Positions 25,736 to 34,802 of a stretch of DNA of 64,000 bases are shown one piece after another. The notes beneath the pieces were generated by a model that did not search any database, was not told the DNA's origin, and saw only the letters and a list, made by a program, of their open reading frames with translations. Source of the DNA: Galbibacter sp048266365 (lineage in GTDB: Bacteria; Bacteroidota; Bacteroidia; Flavobacteriales; Flavobacteriaceae); NCBI RefSeq assembly GCF_048266365.1, contig NZ_JBLWZP010000002.1, forward strand, positions 434,001 through 498,000, written 5' to 3'. The translations under genes and the position numbers were made by a program. Numbering within the stretch: position 1 is the first letter of the stretch; each line of letters opens with the position of its first letter.

Positions 25736-26173
25736 TTAAGCGCATTGGTCACATATTCCCTTGGCAATAAAACTTAAATCATGGATTTCATACCCCGTAG
25801 GAAGTACTACTTTAGGGATTTGTTGATCTCTAAGGCAACTTGTCTTTTTACAACGTTCACAAAAAAAATGTAAGTGCGTATCCCGATGGTGATTTTCCTC
25901 ACAATTGCTTTGACAAATGGCGTAAGCCATTACACCATTTCCCTGATCTATAGCGTGTGCAACTCCTTTTTTCTCAAAGGTTTTAACAGTCCTGTAGATG
26001 GTTGTTCTATCAACTGGTATTTCTAGAGCACTATTGGTTTGAAAAATGGTTTCGATATCGGTAAGCGAGATTGCCCCCTTAGCTTCCTTTAGGACATTAT
26101 AGACCAAAAGTCGCATAGCAGTAGGACGTATCTTTTTCTGTTGTAACCGATCTTCAATAAAGTCTATATCCAT
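25736..26173 (-). CDS. Fur family transcriptional repressor
   Basis: A 145-residue Fur-family metalloregulator. The winged helix occupies about 1-85, with RPTAMRLLVYNVLKEAKGAISLTDIE and the recognition region VDRTTIYRTVKTFEKKG. The C-terminal dimer domain has the metal motif HHRDTHLHFFCERC and a second cysteine pair CDQC near the end, so a structural zinc site is likely. Which metal or signal it reads (Fe, Zn, peroxide) cannot be settled. The gene lies 269 bp downstream of the metal-efflux cluster in the same orientation and has a perfect dyad in its own 5' region, suggesting autoregulation. Confidence 0.92.
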   Translation of the reverse strand: MDIDFIEDRLQQKKIRPTAMRLLVYNVLKEAKGAISLTDIETIFQTNSALEIPVDRTTIYRTVKTFEKKGVAHAIDQGNGVMAYAICQSNCEENHHRDTHLHFFCERCKKTSCLRDQQIPKVVLPTGYEIHDLSFIAKGICDQCA

Positions 26174-26195
26174 AATTCTTCATTTTTAGTCCTTA

Positions 26196-26217
26196 AAACA
26201 CAAACACTCTTGTGTTT
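26196..26217 (-). promoter_or_regulatory. Dyad in the 5' region of the Fur-family gene
   Basis: A perfect 8-bp inverted repeat, AAACACAA-N6-TTGTGTTT, ends 22 bp from the start codon of the Fur-family gene. It does not match the classic Fur or PerR box spacing (7-1-7). It may be an operator for this regulator or a hairpin in its leader RNA. Confidence 0.5.
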
Positions 26218-26442
26218 CTAAAAAATAAACCTCCTGATTAAACTCATTAGGTCAAGTGCATTATACAATTATTACCCAAAACGACCTCTCTTACAAAGAT
26301 ACTGATTTCATTCCTATTACATATCAAAACAAAAATTTTACAGCAATCCATTTCGTTTAGACCTTGACATTAAAAGAATATTTGGGTTCTATAGCGCTAT
26401 TTAAAAATGACTGCAAAAAGATCCCTTACCCCATAGCACTTT

Positions 26443-27003
26443 TTAAATTTCTCGCTGCACTACACCACAAGTTAGCATACTTGAACCAAAATAAGGATTC
26501 TTCACCTCCTTATGTGCACTCAACCAGGTACCGCCTTTGTTATTATTGTACATTGGACAGTACTGCTGATAAAGCTTCTGAGTTGCACCAGTAATAGCAA
26601 CAAGCTCGATCATATTGGCACTTAGGCTCAAAAATTGCTCACGTTGTTGTGCTATGTCACTATCAGAAATTTGCCTTGCTGATAACTTTGAATCTGCTAG
26701 TATCTGAGTCAACTTTGATTTTTCATTTCCCTTGAACTGATCCAATTTAAAGTTTGAAAGTGCAGCTGTTAGTTTTTCACCAGCCTGTTTTGTGGCATCA
26801 GTATTATCGCCGACCAAAGCGTCCTTCAATACTAGATATTGCGCAATTATTTGAGTAGCTTGACTTGGTTGTGGCACTTCACTATTCACTTTATCGGTCG
26901 CAGCAACGGCCTCACTTTTTTTACTTTCAGTATTGCAAGCGGTTAAACTAAGGCTGCTTATTAGCAACAACAATATTCCAAGGTTTACTTTTAAATACTT
27001 CAT
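26443..27003 (-). CDS. Lipoprotein with stand-alone DUF3347 domain
   Basis: A 186-residue lipoprotein (SSLSLTAC, Cys23). A Lys/Ser-rich linker precedes a DUF3347 domain (about 50-185) that contains IAQYLVLKDALVGDN near its start and YQQYCPMY, WLSAHKEVKNPYFGS and TCGVVQ at its end. The C-terminal motif, with two Cys, Met and aromatic residues, is repeated in the adaptor protein encoded next door (CPM...WLS...KNPYFG...CG), so the two are paralogous domains. It would sit in the periplasm or outer membrane and could bind copper or hand it to the pump, a role inferred from context. The gene ends the efflux operon. Confidence 0.88.
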   Translation of the reverse strand: MKYLKVNLGILLLLISSLSLTACNTESKKSEAVAATDKVNSEVPQPSQATQIIAQYLVLKDALVGDNTDATKQAGEKLTAALSNFKLDQFKGNEKSKLTQILADSKLSARQISDSDIAQQREQFLSLSANMIELVAITGATQKLYQQYCPMYNNNKGGTWLSAHKEVKNPYFGSSMLTCGVVQREI

Positions 27004-27045
27004 CTGTTTTTGTTTTAAATATATATGAATTAAAAATTTACGAAT

Positions 27046-28788
27046 CTAATTAATCTCTTTTACAATCTCACCGCAGAATAGCATCTGGGCTCCAAAATAT
27101 GGATTCTTAACTTGCTTAGAGCGGCTCAACCAATTTGCTCCAAGATCACTATTAGCCATAGGACAATGCTGAACATAGATGGTTTCCATACGCACCTCAT
27201 AGGTGCTAAAGGTGTAAATCATCATCTCTGATATCTTTTCAAAATACGCTCTTATTGTATCAATATCCGAAGCTATGTCCATTTTTTCTATCTCCTGGAG
27301 TTTAGAGGCGACTACCGTCCAAGTCTCTTGTGCCTGGGAATCCATAGATTTTGAATCAACCTTTCCAACAGCATCCCAAAGTTCAGTTGTAAAGTTCTTG
27401 GCCTGAGCTAAGTTATCTTCCACAAGAGCATCCTTTAATTGTAGATAAGCCGTCAAAACTTGATGTAACGTCTCTTGATTTTCTTGTGAAACCTTGAACG
27501 ATTGCTCTACATCAGGAAGCCCAAATTGGTTATGATCATGTATATTGGTTGGATCCTTTTCTTTTGGGGTCATCATACTTGATTTCCCTGCCAGTTGGGC
27601 TGCGGCATCAACAGTAAAGGTACCGTTCACCACTATTTCTTCACCAGGTTCAAGCCCTTGTTTAATTACATAAGCATCCCCAAGTGCAGATCCCAATACA
27701 ACACTGCGCAACTTGAAGCCTCCCTGCTTCTTAACATATACTATAGAACGTTCACCAGTCCACAGAACTGCGCTTTTAGGAACACTCAATTGCTCTTGAT
27801 CCTCTTCCACTGAAACCTCAAGAATTCCTGTAGCGAACATTCCTGGTTTTAATCGCCCATCTGAATTATCAACCTCGACTCTAGCTGTGGACACTCGTGT
27901 CTGACTATTAAGTATTGGATCCACAAAACTCACCTTTCCTTCAAAGGTTTCTCCAGGAAGTGAAGCTATTGTAAATACTATTGTACTTCCTTTTTTGATC
28001 AAACCGATCGTTCTCTCGTAGGCATCAAATTGCACCCATAATTTCTGCAAGTTCGCAATCTCATAGACAGGCTCTCCTCGCTCAAGATAATCTCCTAACT
28101 CCACCAACTTTTCTGTAACGACACCGCTTACATCAGCATAAACCGTAAATTGATCACTGGCCTGCTGACGCTCTATGATGGAGTTGATTTGTCGATCAGA
28201 TATTTTCCATCGCTTTAGCTTTTCCTTGGCCGCTTCGAATAAAGCTGGATTACTTTGTCGAATGGAGTAGGCCTGTAACAGTTCTTTTTGAGCGGTCATC
28301 AATTCTGGTGAATACAACTTTGCAATGGCTTGGCCTCTACTCACATTTTCTCCGGTAAAGTTTACCATTAGTTGTTCTACCCGCCCTGGAATATGACTTG
28401 ATTGCACATATGCTCGACGCTCATCCACCGCTACTTTACCATTAAGTCGAATTTTACCAGCCTCACTTTGCTCGCCAACGATTACAGTTTGAACATTAGC
28501 CAGTTTTTTTGCATAGTCTGACATCATAACAACTTCCGGATCTCCGGTTTGATCTCCCTGAGTTAAAGGAATTAGTTCCATGCCACAAATAGGACAATCT
28601 CCAGATTCACTCTGACGAATCTGTGGGTGCATTGAACAGGTCCAAGTCGTATGTTCTTCATGGTCTACTTCTGCATTATTTCCTTGAGTTTGATTGGAGC
28701 TATTCCCTCCAAAGAGCAACCATCCTAAAAATACACCTACTAAAAGGATCGCGATAACTCGAATACTATTTTTATATTTTATTTCCAT
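27046..28788 (-). CDS. cusB: RND efflux periplasmic adaptor with heavy-metal-binding and DUF3347 domains (CusB-like)
   Basis: A 580-residue membrane-fusion protein. After an N-terminal anchor helix (VIAILLVGVFLGWLLFG), residues about 47-78 form a heavy-metal-binding domain with TWTCSMHPQIRQ and GDCPICGMELIP. The adaptor core follows (barrel-sandwich, alpha-hairpin and beta-barrel; GRVEQLMVNFTGENVSRGQ, ANLQKLWVQFDAYE, LKPGMFATGILEV). A C-terminal DUF3347 domain (about 440-578) ends with HCPMANSDLGANWLS and CGEIVKEI. It should bridge the inner-membrane pump and the TolC-like channel and pass Cu(I) or Ag(I). It lies 42 bp from the stand-alone DUF3347 gene and 19 bp from the channel gene. Confidence 0.93.
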   Translation of the reverse strand: MEIKYKNSIRVIAILLVGVFLGWLLFGGNSSNQTQGNNAEVDHEEHTTWTCSMHPQIRQSESGDCPICGMELIPLTQGDQTGDPEVVMMSDYAKKLANVQTVIVGEQSEAGKIRLNGKVAVDERRAYVQSSHIPGRVEQLMVNFTGENVSRGQAIAKLYSPELMTAQKELLQAYSIRQSNPALFEAAKEKLKRWKISDRQINSIIERQQASDQFTVYADVSGVVTEKLVELGDYLERGEPVYEIANLQKLWVQFDAYERTIGLIKKGSTIVFTIASLPGETFEGKVSFVDPILNSQTRVSTARVEVDNSDGRLKPGMFATGILEVSVEEDQEQLSVPKSAVLWTGERSIVYVKKQGGFKLRSVVLGSALGDAYVIKQGLEPGEEIVVNGTFTVDAAAQLAGKSSMMTPKEKDPTNIHDHNQFGLPDVEQSFKVSQENQETLHQVLTAYLQLKDALVEDNLAQAKNFTTELWDAVGKVDSKSMDSQAQETWTVVASKLQEIEKMDIASDIDTIRAYFEKISEMMIYTFSTYEVRMETIYVQHCPMANSDLGANWLSRSKQVKNPYFGAQMLFCGEIVKEIN

Positions 28789-28807
28789 TTGTAAATATTT
28801 TGAGACC

Positions 28808-30067
28808 TTAATTCTTTTGCTTCTCTATAAATTCGCTGGTCAACAGGTACCCTATGGTGGCCTGAGCGATAAATCCTGACTTGAGTGCTTCCAATCGTTG
28901 CAACCTAAATATTAGAATATCCTGATTCATCCTTAGGATTTCTTCAAAATCCCCCGTATTACTACTAAAAGACGACACTAATAATGTACGTGCCCGATCG
29001 GAACTCTCTATTTGCCTTTGATAAAGCTCCAATAGCTGTTTAGCTTTGTTAAGTTCGTATTGCTGCTGATGAAATTGGGAACGAAACTGATTTTGCTGTT
29101 GTTGTTGCTCAAGTTGGACACTTTGAACCATCAGTTCTGCTTGGTGTTTGCTCGCGTTATACTTTTTTCTGAAAATCGGCAAACTCACAGAAAGCATAGG
29201 CATTATGGCATCATTTCCGTTCATGTCAGGCATTCCCATCGAAGATTTTGCATTGATCATATATCCAACACCCAACCCAAAACCTGGCAATCCTTCCTTT
29301 TGAACCACTTTTTTCTGTGTCTCATAAGACTGCTGTTGTTTTTCAAGTTGTTGCAAACTAGGATGGTCTCTAAAAGAAGGCTCTGCATCTGACAGCTCCA
29401 TACTTTGAAGCTCGAGAGTATCTTGCAAACTTATCGTCGCGGCTACATCTCGATTGAGCAAAAGATTGAATGTCGCGCGAAGAGGTGCAGTACTTTCCTC
29501 AAGTAGCGTTAGTTGCGTCCGTGCCGCATCCTGTGCAATTTCCACTCGAACCACATTAACCATAGGCGAAAGACCGCTTCTAAACTTACTCATTGCGAGA
29601 TCGTAATATGTATCTAGAATGTTCAAATTTTCCTGCTGAAATTGGATACTCTTTTGGGCCTGGTATAATTCAGCATAGGCCTTTTTAATATCAAGGAACA
29701 ACTGTTCCTTCTTGGAAACATAAGTAAAATACGCTGCTTCTGCTGTTAAGCTAGCCACCTCCTTTCGTGCCTCAAGAGTACCGAACCATGGAAACATTTG
29801 CATCAGTTCAAAACTGGCCCGCTCCTCTCCCATATCCGTAGTCATAGGGGTGCCAAAAGCACTTACCGTCAAGGTTGGATCAGGTAAGCCTCCCACTTGT
29901 GGCGCTACTTCTAACGCAGTTTCATACTTTAGATGTGCGGCTTTTAAACTCGGGTTATTTTCAACAGCGAGCTGCAAATACCCATCTAAACTCTGAGAGA
30001 CTGCCCCCACGCTTATGAACAGAAAAAGTAACGCGCTTATTCTATGTTTTATCCCCATTGTTTTCAT
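28808..30067 (-). CDS. TolC family outer membrane efflux channel (CusC-like)
   Basis: A 419-residue outer-membrane efflux protein. A signal peptide ends near residue 24 (SVGAVSQSL). Two TolC repeats follow: YLQLAVENNPSLKAAHLKYETA at the start of the first, then RSGLSPMVNVVRVE, and long Gln-rich helices (LEQQQQQNQFRSQFHQQQYE) in the second. The ATG overlaps the CusA stop by 4 bp (ATGA), which supports this start and translational coupling. It would form the trimeric outer-membrane exit of the copper/silver efflux complex. Confidence 0.92.
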   Translation of the reverse strand: MKTMGIKHRISALLFLFISVGAVSQSLDGYLQLAVENNPSLKAAHLKYETALEVAPQVGGLPDPTLTVSAFGTPMTTDMGEERASFELMQMFPWFGTLEARKEVASLTAEAAYFTYVSKKEQLFLDIKKAYAELYQAQKSIQFQQENLNILDTYYDLAMSKFRSGLSPMVNVVRVEIAQDAARTQLTLLEESTAPLRATFNLLLNRDVAATISLQDTLELQSMELSDAEPSFRDHPSLQQLEKQQQSYETQKKVVQKEGLPGFGLGVGYMINAKSSMGMPDMNGNDAIMPMLSVSLPIFRKKYNASKHQAELMVQSVQLEQQQQQNQFRSQFHQQQYELNKAKQLLELYQRQIESSDRARTLLVSSFSSNTGDFEEILRMNQDILIFRLQRLEALKSGFIAQATIGYLLTSEFIEKQKN

Positions 30068-33000
30068 GATTGATTGTTTTCTGCTGTATTTGTTATTAAC
30101 TGATTATTGGCTTCTCGGATCACCACGGTCTCCCTCCAATACGCCTGTAGGATCGGAACCACAAAAATGGTCATGATTTGTATTACCATTCCACCTACTA
30201 TTGGTATCGCCATGGGAACCATGATATCGGATCCTTTCCCTGTTGAGGTAAGCACTGGGAACAATGCAATAATGGTTACCGCCGTAGTCATCATTGCTGG
30301 TCGCACTCGCTTCTTACCCGCCTCAATTACCGCAGCACGAACTGCAGGTACTGTTTTGGGATCCTTCTCTAAAAATACCTGATGGATATAGGTTCCCATC
30401 AATACGCCATCATCGGTAGCAATACCAAATAAGGCAATAAAACCTACCCATACCGCTACACTAAGATTAATCGTTCCCATTTGAAACAGATCACGCATAT
30501 GCTCCCCGGCAACATCGAAATTCATAAACCACTCTTGCCCATATAACCAAAGCATTATAAAGCCACCTGCAAAGGCTACAAATACACCTGAAAAGTGGAT
30601 CAATGAAGCGATGACGTTTCTAAACTGAAAATATAGTAGCAGGAAGATTATAAGCAGTGCAATTGGGACGACTATCGACAAGCGTTTTACCGCCCGTACT
30701 TGGTTTTCATAATTGCCGGAAAACTCATAACTAACGCCAGCAGGAACGATTAGATCGCCATTTTCAATTTTTGCCATTATAAGATCTTGTGCATCGTTGA
30801 CCACGTTAACTTCAGCAAAATCATCGCGCTTATCGAAGAGTACATAACTAACTAAAAAGGTATTCTCACTCTTTATCATCTGTGGTCCCGCAGTATACTC
30901 TACCTCTACCAATTGACCAAGAGGAATCTGACCTCCTTTAGGTAAAGGAACTAAAATCTTCTCAAGATCGCTAGGACTGTTTCTAAGTTCCCTGGGGTAA
31001 CGAACCCTTACTGGATAACGCTCACGTCCTTCCACAGTATTGGTGATTTGCATACCACCTATAGCGGTTTCTATGGTTTGTTGTACCTGTTCTATACTTA
31101 ATCCGTACCTCGCAATAGCATCGCGATTGATATCGAGTTCCAGATAAGGTTTCCCAATCACTCTATCAGCAAACACCGCTTCCTTCTTAACTGAAGGCAC
31201 CTGTTTTAATATTTCCTCCAATTCGAATCCGAACTGCTGAATGGTTTTCAAATTGGGTCCATATACTTTAATTCCCATTGGAGCACGCATTCCTGTTTGT
31301 AACATCACCAATCGCGTTTCGATCGGTTGTAGTTTAGGAGCCGAGGTCACCCCAGGAATTTGAGTAACATTTACAATCTCATCCCATATATCATCAGGAC
31401 TTTTGATATGTGATCTCCAGTTTCTGAAATATTCACCATCTTGATCTAGAATCAATTGATCTTGTGGAATACGTTGATTTAGGATCTGTTCATTATCCAA
31501 ATGTTCGCCTGATCTCAAAATAAATAAGCCTTGATCATCCACTTTGAAAGTATTCAATTCTCCATCCTTAGAGAGGCTGTATTGTGGTTTGTAATTAATG
31601 ATGTTTTCATACATGGAAATCGGTGCTGGGTCAATGGCACTTTCTGCTCTACCCAGTTTACCTACAGAAATCTCCACCTCTGGAATGTTGGTTACGGCCA
31701 TATCGAGTTGCGCCAGCACCCGCTTACTTTCCTCTATACCGGCATGCGGCATCGAAGTAGGCATCAATAAGAAGCTTCCCTCATCAAGTGATGGCATAAA
31801 CTCTTTACCTATCCCGGGAAACGTATGGGCTAATCCACTCCAAACCGAGGTCGTACGAATATTCCACCCTAATTTTTCGGTTCCACTAGCCATAAATCCA
31901 AAGACTTTTGGAAAGCCCATCCAAATTAATCCACCTATTAAAATGGTAAATAATGGCAGCAATAAGAATTTCCCCTTATTCACCAAACACCAATTTAAAA
32001 TGGATTCATAATACTTCACTATACCCATCAGGGCCAATAAGGTTAGGCCTATAATGACAACCACAAAAATATAGTTACTCAGCAAGGAATTGCGATGCCC
32101 AAGCGGTACCCATTGCTGGGCAAGGAATAACATCGTAATCGAGAGAATAATAAAGAGTATAATATGCTTAGAATGCTTTCCAAAAATACCGGGTCTCCAA
32201 TGCTCTACCAGCTTAAGCCCACCAATTACTGAAAGAGCCAGTGGCAACCACATCCAAGTCCAAATGGCAATAACAACTCCTGAAACCACTAGGGCTATAT
32301 TCCAGAACATTTGCATCCGATGACGTTTTACCCTAAAGGAAAAGAACCAGTACGATAGCATAGGAAGCACAATTACACCTAAAACAAAAGCCGCAACCAG
32401 AGCAAAGCTTTTAGTGAAGGCTAAAGGGCGAAAGAGTTTTCCTTCCGCATTTTCCATAAAAAACACGGGTAGAAAACTTACAATTGTCGTTGCCAAAGCT
32501 GTAGTAACTGCCGGGGCTACCTCAGTGGTCGCTTTGTATATTACCTTCAATAGATCTTCCCGTCTGGAGCTCTTAATTTCAGGCATATCCAAGTGTCGCA
32601 TCGTATTCTCAACAAAAATAATTCCAACATCGACCATAACTCCAATAGCAATGGCAATGCCTGAAAGAGCCACGACATTAGCATCCACTCCAAAATATCG
32701 CATCCCGACAAATGTCATTAAAACCGCTACTGGTAAAAGACTAGAAATAAGTATTGATGCCCTAAGATTTAGCACCAGTAAAACCACTACAATAATACTG
32801 ATCAAAACCTCATTAGTCAGCGCCACATCCAGGGTTTCTAAGGTCTGTTCGATCAGTTGTGATCGATCGTAGAAAGGAACAACGGTTAATTTACTAACTG
32901 TACCATCGGCAAGAGTTTTGGTAGGAAGTCCTAATTTGAGTTCTTCAATTTTATCCTTGACATTATTGATTACCTCCATCGGATTTGAGCCATATCGAGC

Positions 33001-33915
33001 CACAACCACACCACCGACAACCTCAGCACCACCCTTGTCTAAAACGCCCCTTCTTTGGCTTGGTCCAAGGGTTACAACCGCAATATCACGAATCAAAACA
33101 GGGGTGTTCTCTGTTGCGATAACAACTGTGTTTTCAATATCTTCAATAGATTTTATATAACCAAGGCCCCGAACAAGGTACTCCACCTTATTAATCTCTA
33201 TGGTTTTGGCGCCAATATCCCTATTTGAGTTCTTCACCGCCAGCATCACCTGGTCTATCCCGATATTATAGGACTTGAGCGCCTCTGGATTGATATCTAT
33301 TTGATATTCACGAACATAACCACCAACGGAAGCTACTTCTGAAACACCTGAAACCGAACTCAATCCAAGTTTAACATAATAGTCCTGGACAGTTCGTAGT
33401 TCATGTAAGTCCCAACCTCCAGTCACATTCCCTTGTGAATCACGACCTTCCAAGGTATACCAATACACCTGACCAAGTGCAGTTGCATCTGGCCCCAATG
33501 TGGGTTGTACCCCCTCGGGAAGAAGCCCTGTGGGTAGTGCGTTGATCTTTTCCAAGATTCGAGTTCTTGACCAGTAAAATTCAACATCCTCCTCAAAAAT
33601 AATATTGATACTCGAAAATCCGAACATGGAGGTACTTCGAACTGATTTTACCCCCGGAGTTCCCAAAAGAGACGACGTAAGCGGATAGGTAATTTGGTCT
33701 TCAATATCCTGGGGAGAGCGACCTGGCCATTCTGTGAATACAATTTGTTGGTTCTCTCCAATATCTGGAATGGCATCAACAGGCACGGGATCCTTGGGCA
33801 AAACACCCATATCCCAGTTGAAAGGTGCAGTGACAAGCCCCCAAACTAGTACAACAACTAGTAAAAGCACAGTTATAAGCCTATTGTGCAAAAAAAAGCG
33901 AATTGTTTTATTCAT
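30064..33915 (-). CDS. cusA: CusA/CzcA family heavy-metal RND efflux pump
   Basis: A large inner-membrane RND pump of 1283 residues if started at the ATG at 33915 (MNKTIRFFLHNRL); an in-frame ATG 5 codons upstream is also possible. Signatures include WPGRSPQDIEDQITYPL, the TM4 motif GIAIAIGVMVDVGIIFVEN with the proton-relay Asp, and FALVAAFVLGVIVLP. The usual length is near 1040. The excess comes mainly from a membrane-rich insertion around 540-700 (KHIILFIILSITMLFLA, YIFVVVIIGLTLLALMGI) and a periplasmic insertion around 790-860. Both are seen in other Bacteroidota pumps. It drives Cu(I)/Ag(I)-type export with the neighbouring channel and adaptor. Confidence 0.94.
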   Translation of the reverse strand: MNKTIRFFLHNRLITVLLLVVVLVWGLVTAPFNWDMGVLPKDPVPVDAIPDIGENQQIVFTEWPGRSPQDIEDQITYPLTSSLLGTPGVKSVRSTSMFGFSSINIIFEEDVEFYWSRTRILEKINALPTGLLPEGVQPTLGPDATALGQVYWYTLEGRDSQGNVTGGWDLHELRTVQDYYVKLGLSSVSGVSEVASVGGYVREYQIDINPEALKSYNIGIDQVMLAVKNSNRDIGAKTIEINKVEYLVRGLGYIKSIEDIENTVVIATENTPVLIRDIAVVTLGPSQRRGVLDKGGAEVVGGVVVARYGSNPMEVINNVKDKIEELKLGLPTKTLADGTVSKLTVVPFYDRSQLIEQTLETLDVALTNEVLISIIVVVLLVLNLRASILISSLLPVAVLMTFVGMRYFGVDANVVALSGIAIAIGVMVDVGIIFVENTMRHLDMPEIKSSRREDLLKVIYKATTEVAPAVTTALATTIVSFLPVFFMENAEGKLFRPLAFTKSFALVAAFVLGVIVLPMLSYWFFSFRVKRHRMQMFWNIALVVSGVVIAIWTWMWLPLALSVIGGLKLVEHWRPGIFGKHSKHIILFIILSITMLFLAQQWVPLGHRNSLLSNYIFVVVIIGLTLLALMGIVKYYESILNWCLVNKGKFLLLPLFTILIGGLIWMGFPKVFGFMASGTEKLGWNIRTTSVWSGLAHTFPGIGKEFMPSLDEGSFLLMPTSMPHAGIEESKRVLAQLDMAVTNIPEVEISVGKLGRAESAIDPAPISMYENIINYKPQYSLSKDGELNTFKVDDQGLFILRSGEHLDNEQILNQRIPQDQLILDQDGEYFRNWRSHIKSPDDIWDEIVNVTQIPGVTSAPKLQPIETRLVMLQTGMRAPMGIKVYGPNLKTIQQFGFELEEILKQVPSVKKEAVFADRVIGKPYLELDINRDAIARYGLSIEQVQQTIETAIGGMQITNTVEGRERYPVRVRYPRELRNSPSDLEKILVPLPKGGQIPLGQLVEVEYTAGPQMIKSENTFLVSYVLFDKRDDFAEVNVVNDAQDLIMAKIENGDLIVPAGVSYEFSGNYENQVRAVKRLSIVVPIALLIIFLLLYFQFRNVIASLIHFSGVFVAFAGGFIMLWLYGQEWFMNFDVAGEHMRDLFQMGTINLSVAVWVGFIALFGIATDDGVLMGTYIHQVFLEKDPKTVPAVRAAVIEAGKKRVRPAMMTTAVTIIALFPVLTSTGKGSDIMVPMAIPIVGGMVIQIMTIFVVPILQAYWRETVVIREANNQLITNTAENNQS

Positions 33916-34326
33916 GGTACTTTTCTTCAATCTTTTGTGTATAGAACTAGCTGATTCCTGTTGCTTCTTTGAACATTCATTTCAAATAGTTCGCACGATT
34001 CGATTCTTAAATTTAAAAGCAAGTTCCGCATATGATCAAAAGTCTTAACTAGGAAATGGATCGAAACCACTTACCTACTCTAGAGCCCTATTAAAGTCTA
34101 TACTCTATCGGGTATAAAGACCATTATTTCAATACTTAAACCCATACCAACTACCGATAATAATACAGTAATTAACATCCATAGTTTAGATATTGATTTC
34201 ACCGAAGTGCTTAATTTATTTTAATACAAGTGAATTATAAGTCAGAACTGACTTTTAATAGAAACTGCATACGCTATACGACACCGCTGTAACGAGAGCG
34301 CATACCATTGACTATACAGTAGTAAT
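33916..34326. other. Gap upstream of cusA
   Basis: No gene is supported in these roughly 410 bp. The region must contain the minus-strand promoter of the efflux operon if it is not read from the Cys-rich gene. TATACTC-TATC-GGGTATA near 34100-34117 can form a small hairpin, and the perfect dyad at 34239-34254 is listed separately. Antisense frames here are short and lack coding character. Confidence 0.4.
34239..34254. promoter_or_regulatory. Perfect dyad in the cusA upstream gap
   Basis: AAGTCAG-AA-CTGACTT is a perfect 7-bp inverted repeat with a 2-bp centre, embedded in AT-rich DNA 72 bp downstream of the Cys-rich gene and about 325 bp upstream of the cusA start. A 2-nt loop is too tight for an RNA hairpin, so a protein-binding site is more likely than a terminator. 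The binding partner is unknown. Confidence 0.4.
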
Positions 34327-34734
34327 TTAGCTTATTTTAGGCGGCTGCCAAATAGAGAATTCTCTTAAAGTGTAAGTATTTTGTACGTACAGAGGGTACG
34401 ATTTTTTATTTTTAAAGTTAAAATCGTTTAGAGCTTGTTTACAAATGGGGGGCGTCGCAGTAAAACTAAAGGTTGTAGAATGACATGATTGCATTCCACA
34501 ACTCCCAGAGCATTTCTTATCATCCTGGTGTTTATTCTTACAACAATCCATATCAGTACCCTTCTCAGAGTGCTGCTTTTGCTCTGTGTCCTGGTGTAGA
34601 TCCTTTACACTACAACAAGGCATTTCTTTTTTAGCCGTTTCATTAGAGTGTAATGCACATGCATAAGATTGCTCCGGGAGTAAGAACAACCCGAACACTG
34701 CTATAACCATTAATATGTTTATTCTCTTAAGCAT
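34327..34734 (-). CDS. Exported Cys/His-rich small protein, probable metal binder
   Basis: A 135-residue protein with a signal peptide (MLKRINILMVIAVFGLFLLP...SYA). I use the ATG at 34734; one 7 codons upstream weakens the signal. The mature part holds nine cysteines and seven histidines, many paired: PCCSVKDLH, MDCCKNKHQDDKKCSGSCG and MQSCHS. No family is recognised for certain; it resembles the HYC_CC_PP group of small Bacteroidota proteins found beside metal-efflux genes. It precedes the cus operon on the same strand (412 bp) and follows the ECF sigma gene by 68 bp. Binding of copper or zinc in the periplasm is a reasonable inference. Confidence 0.75.
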   Translation of the reverse strand: MLKRINILMVIAVFGLFLLPEQSYACALHSNETAKKEMPCCSVKDLHQDTEQKQHSEKGTDMDCCKNKHQDDKKCSGSCGMQSCHSTTFSFTATPPICKQALNDFNFKNKKSYPLYVQNTYTLREFSIWQPPKIS

Positions 34735-34802
34735 ATAAAATCTAAAAACTAGCACAAAGATAATAATATTTTTTAAACGTATTTGGTTTCAGAAAAATAT
34801 GC

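Noticed and set aside
32414..32872. Plus-strand open frame of 152 codons inside the CusA gene
   Set aside because: It lies wholly opposite strongly conserved RND sequence, shows no domain or signal, and has the Thr/Ile/Ser-rich composition typical of an antisense frame.
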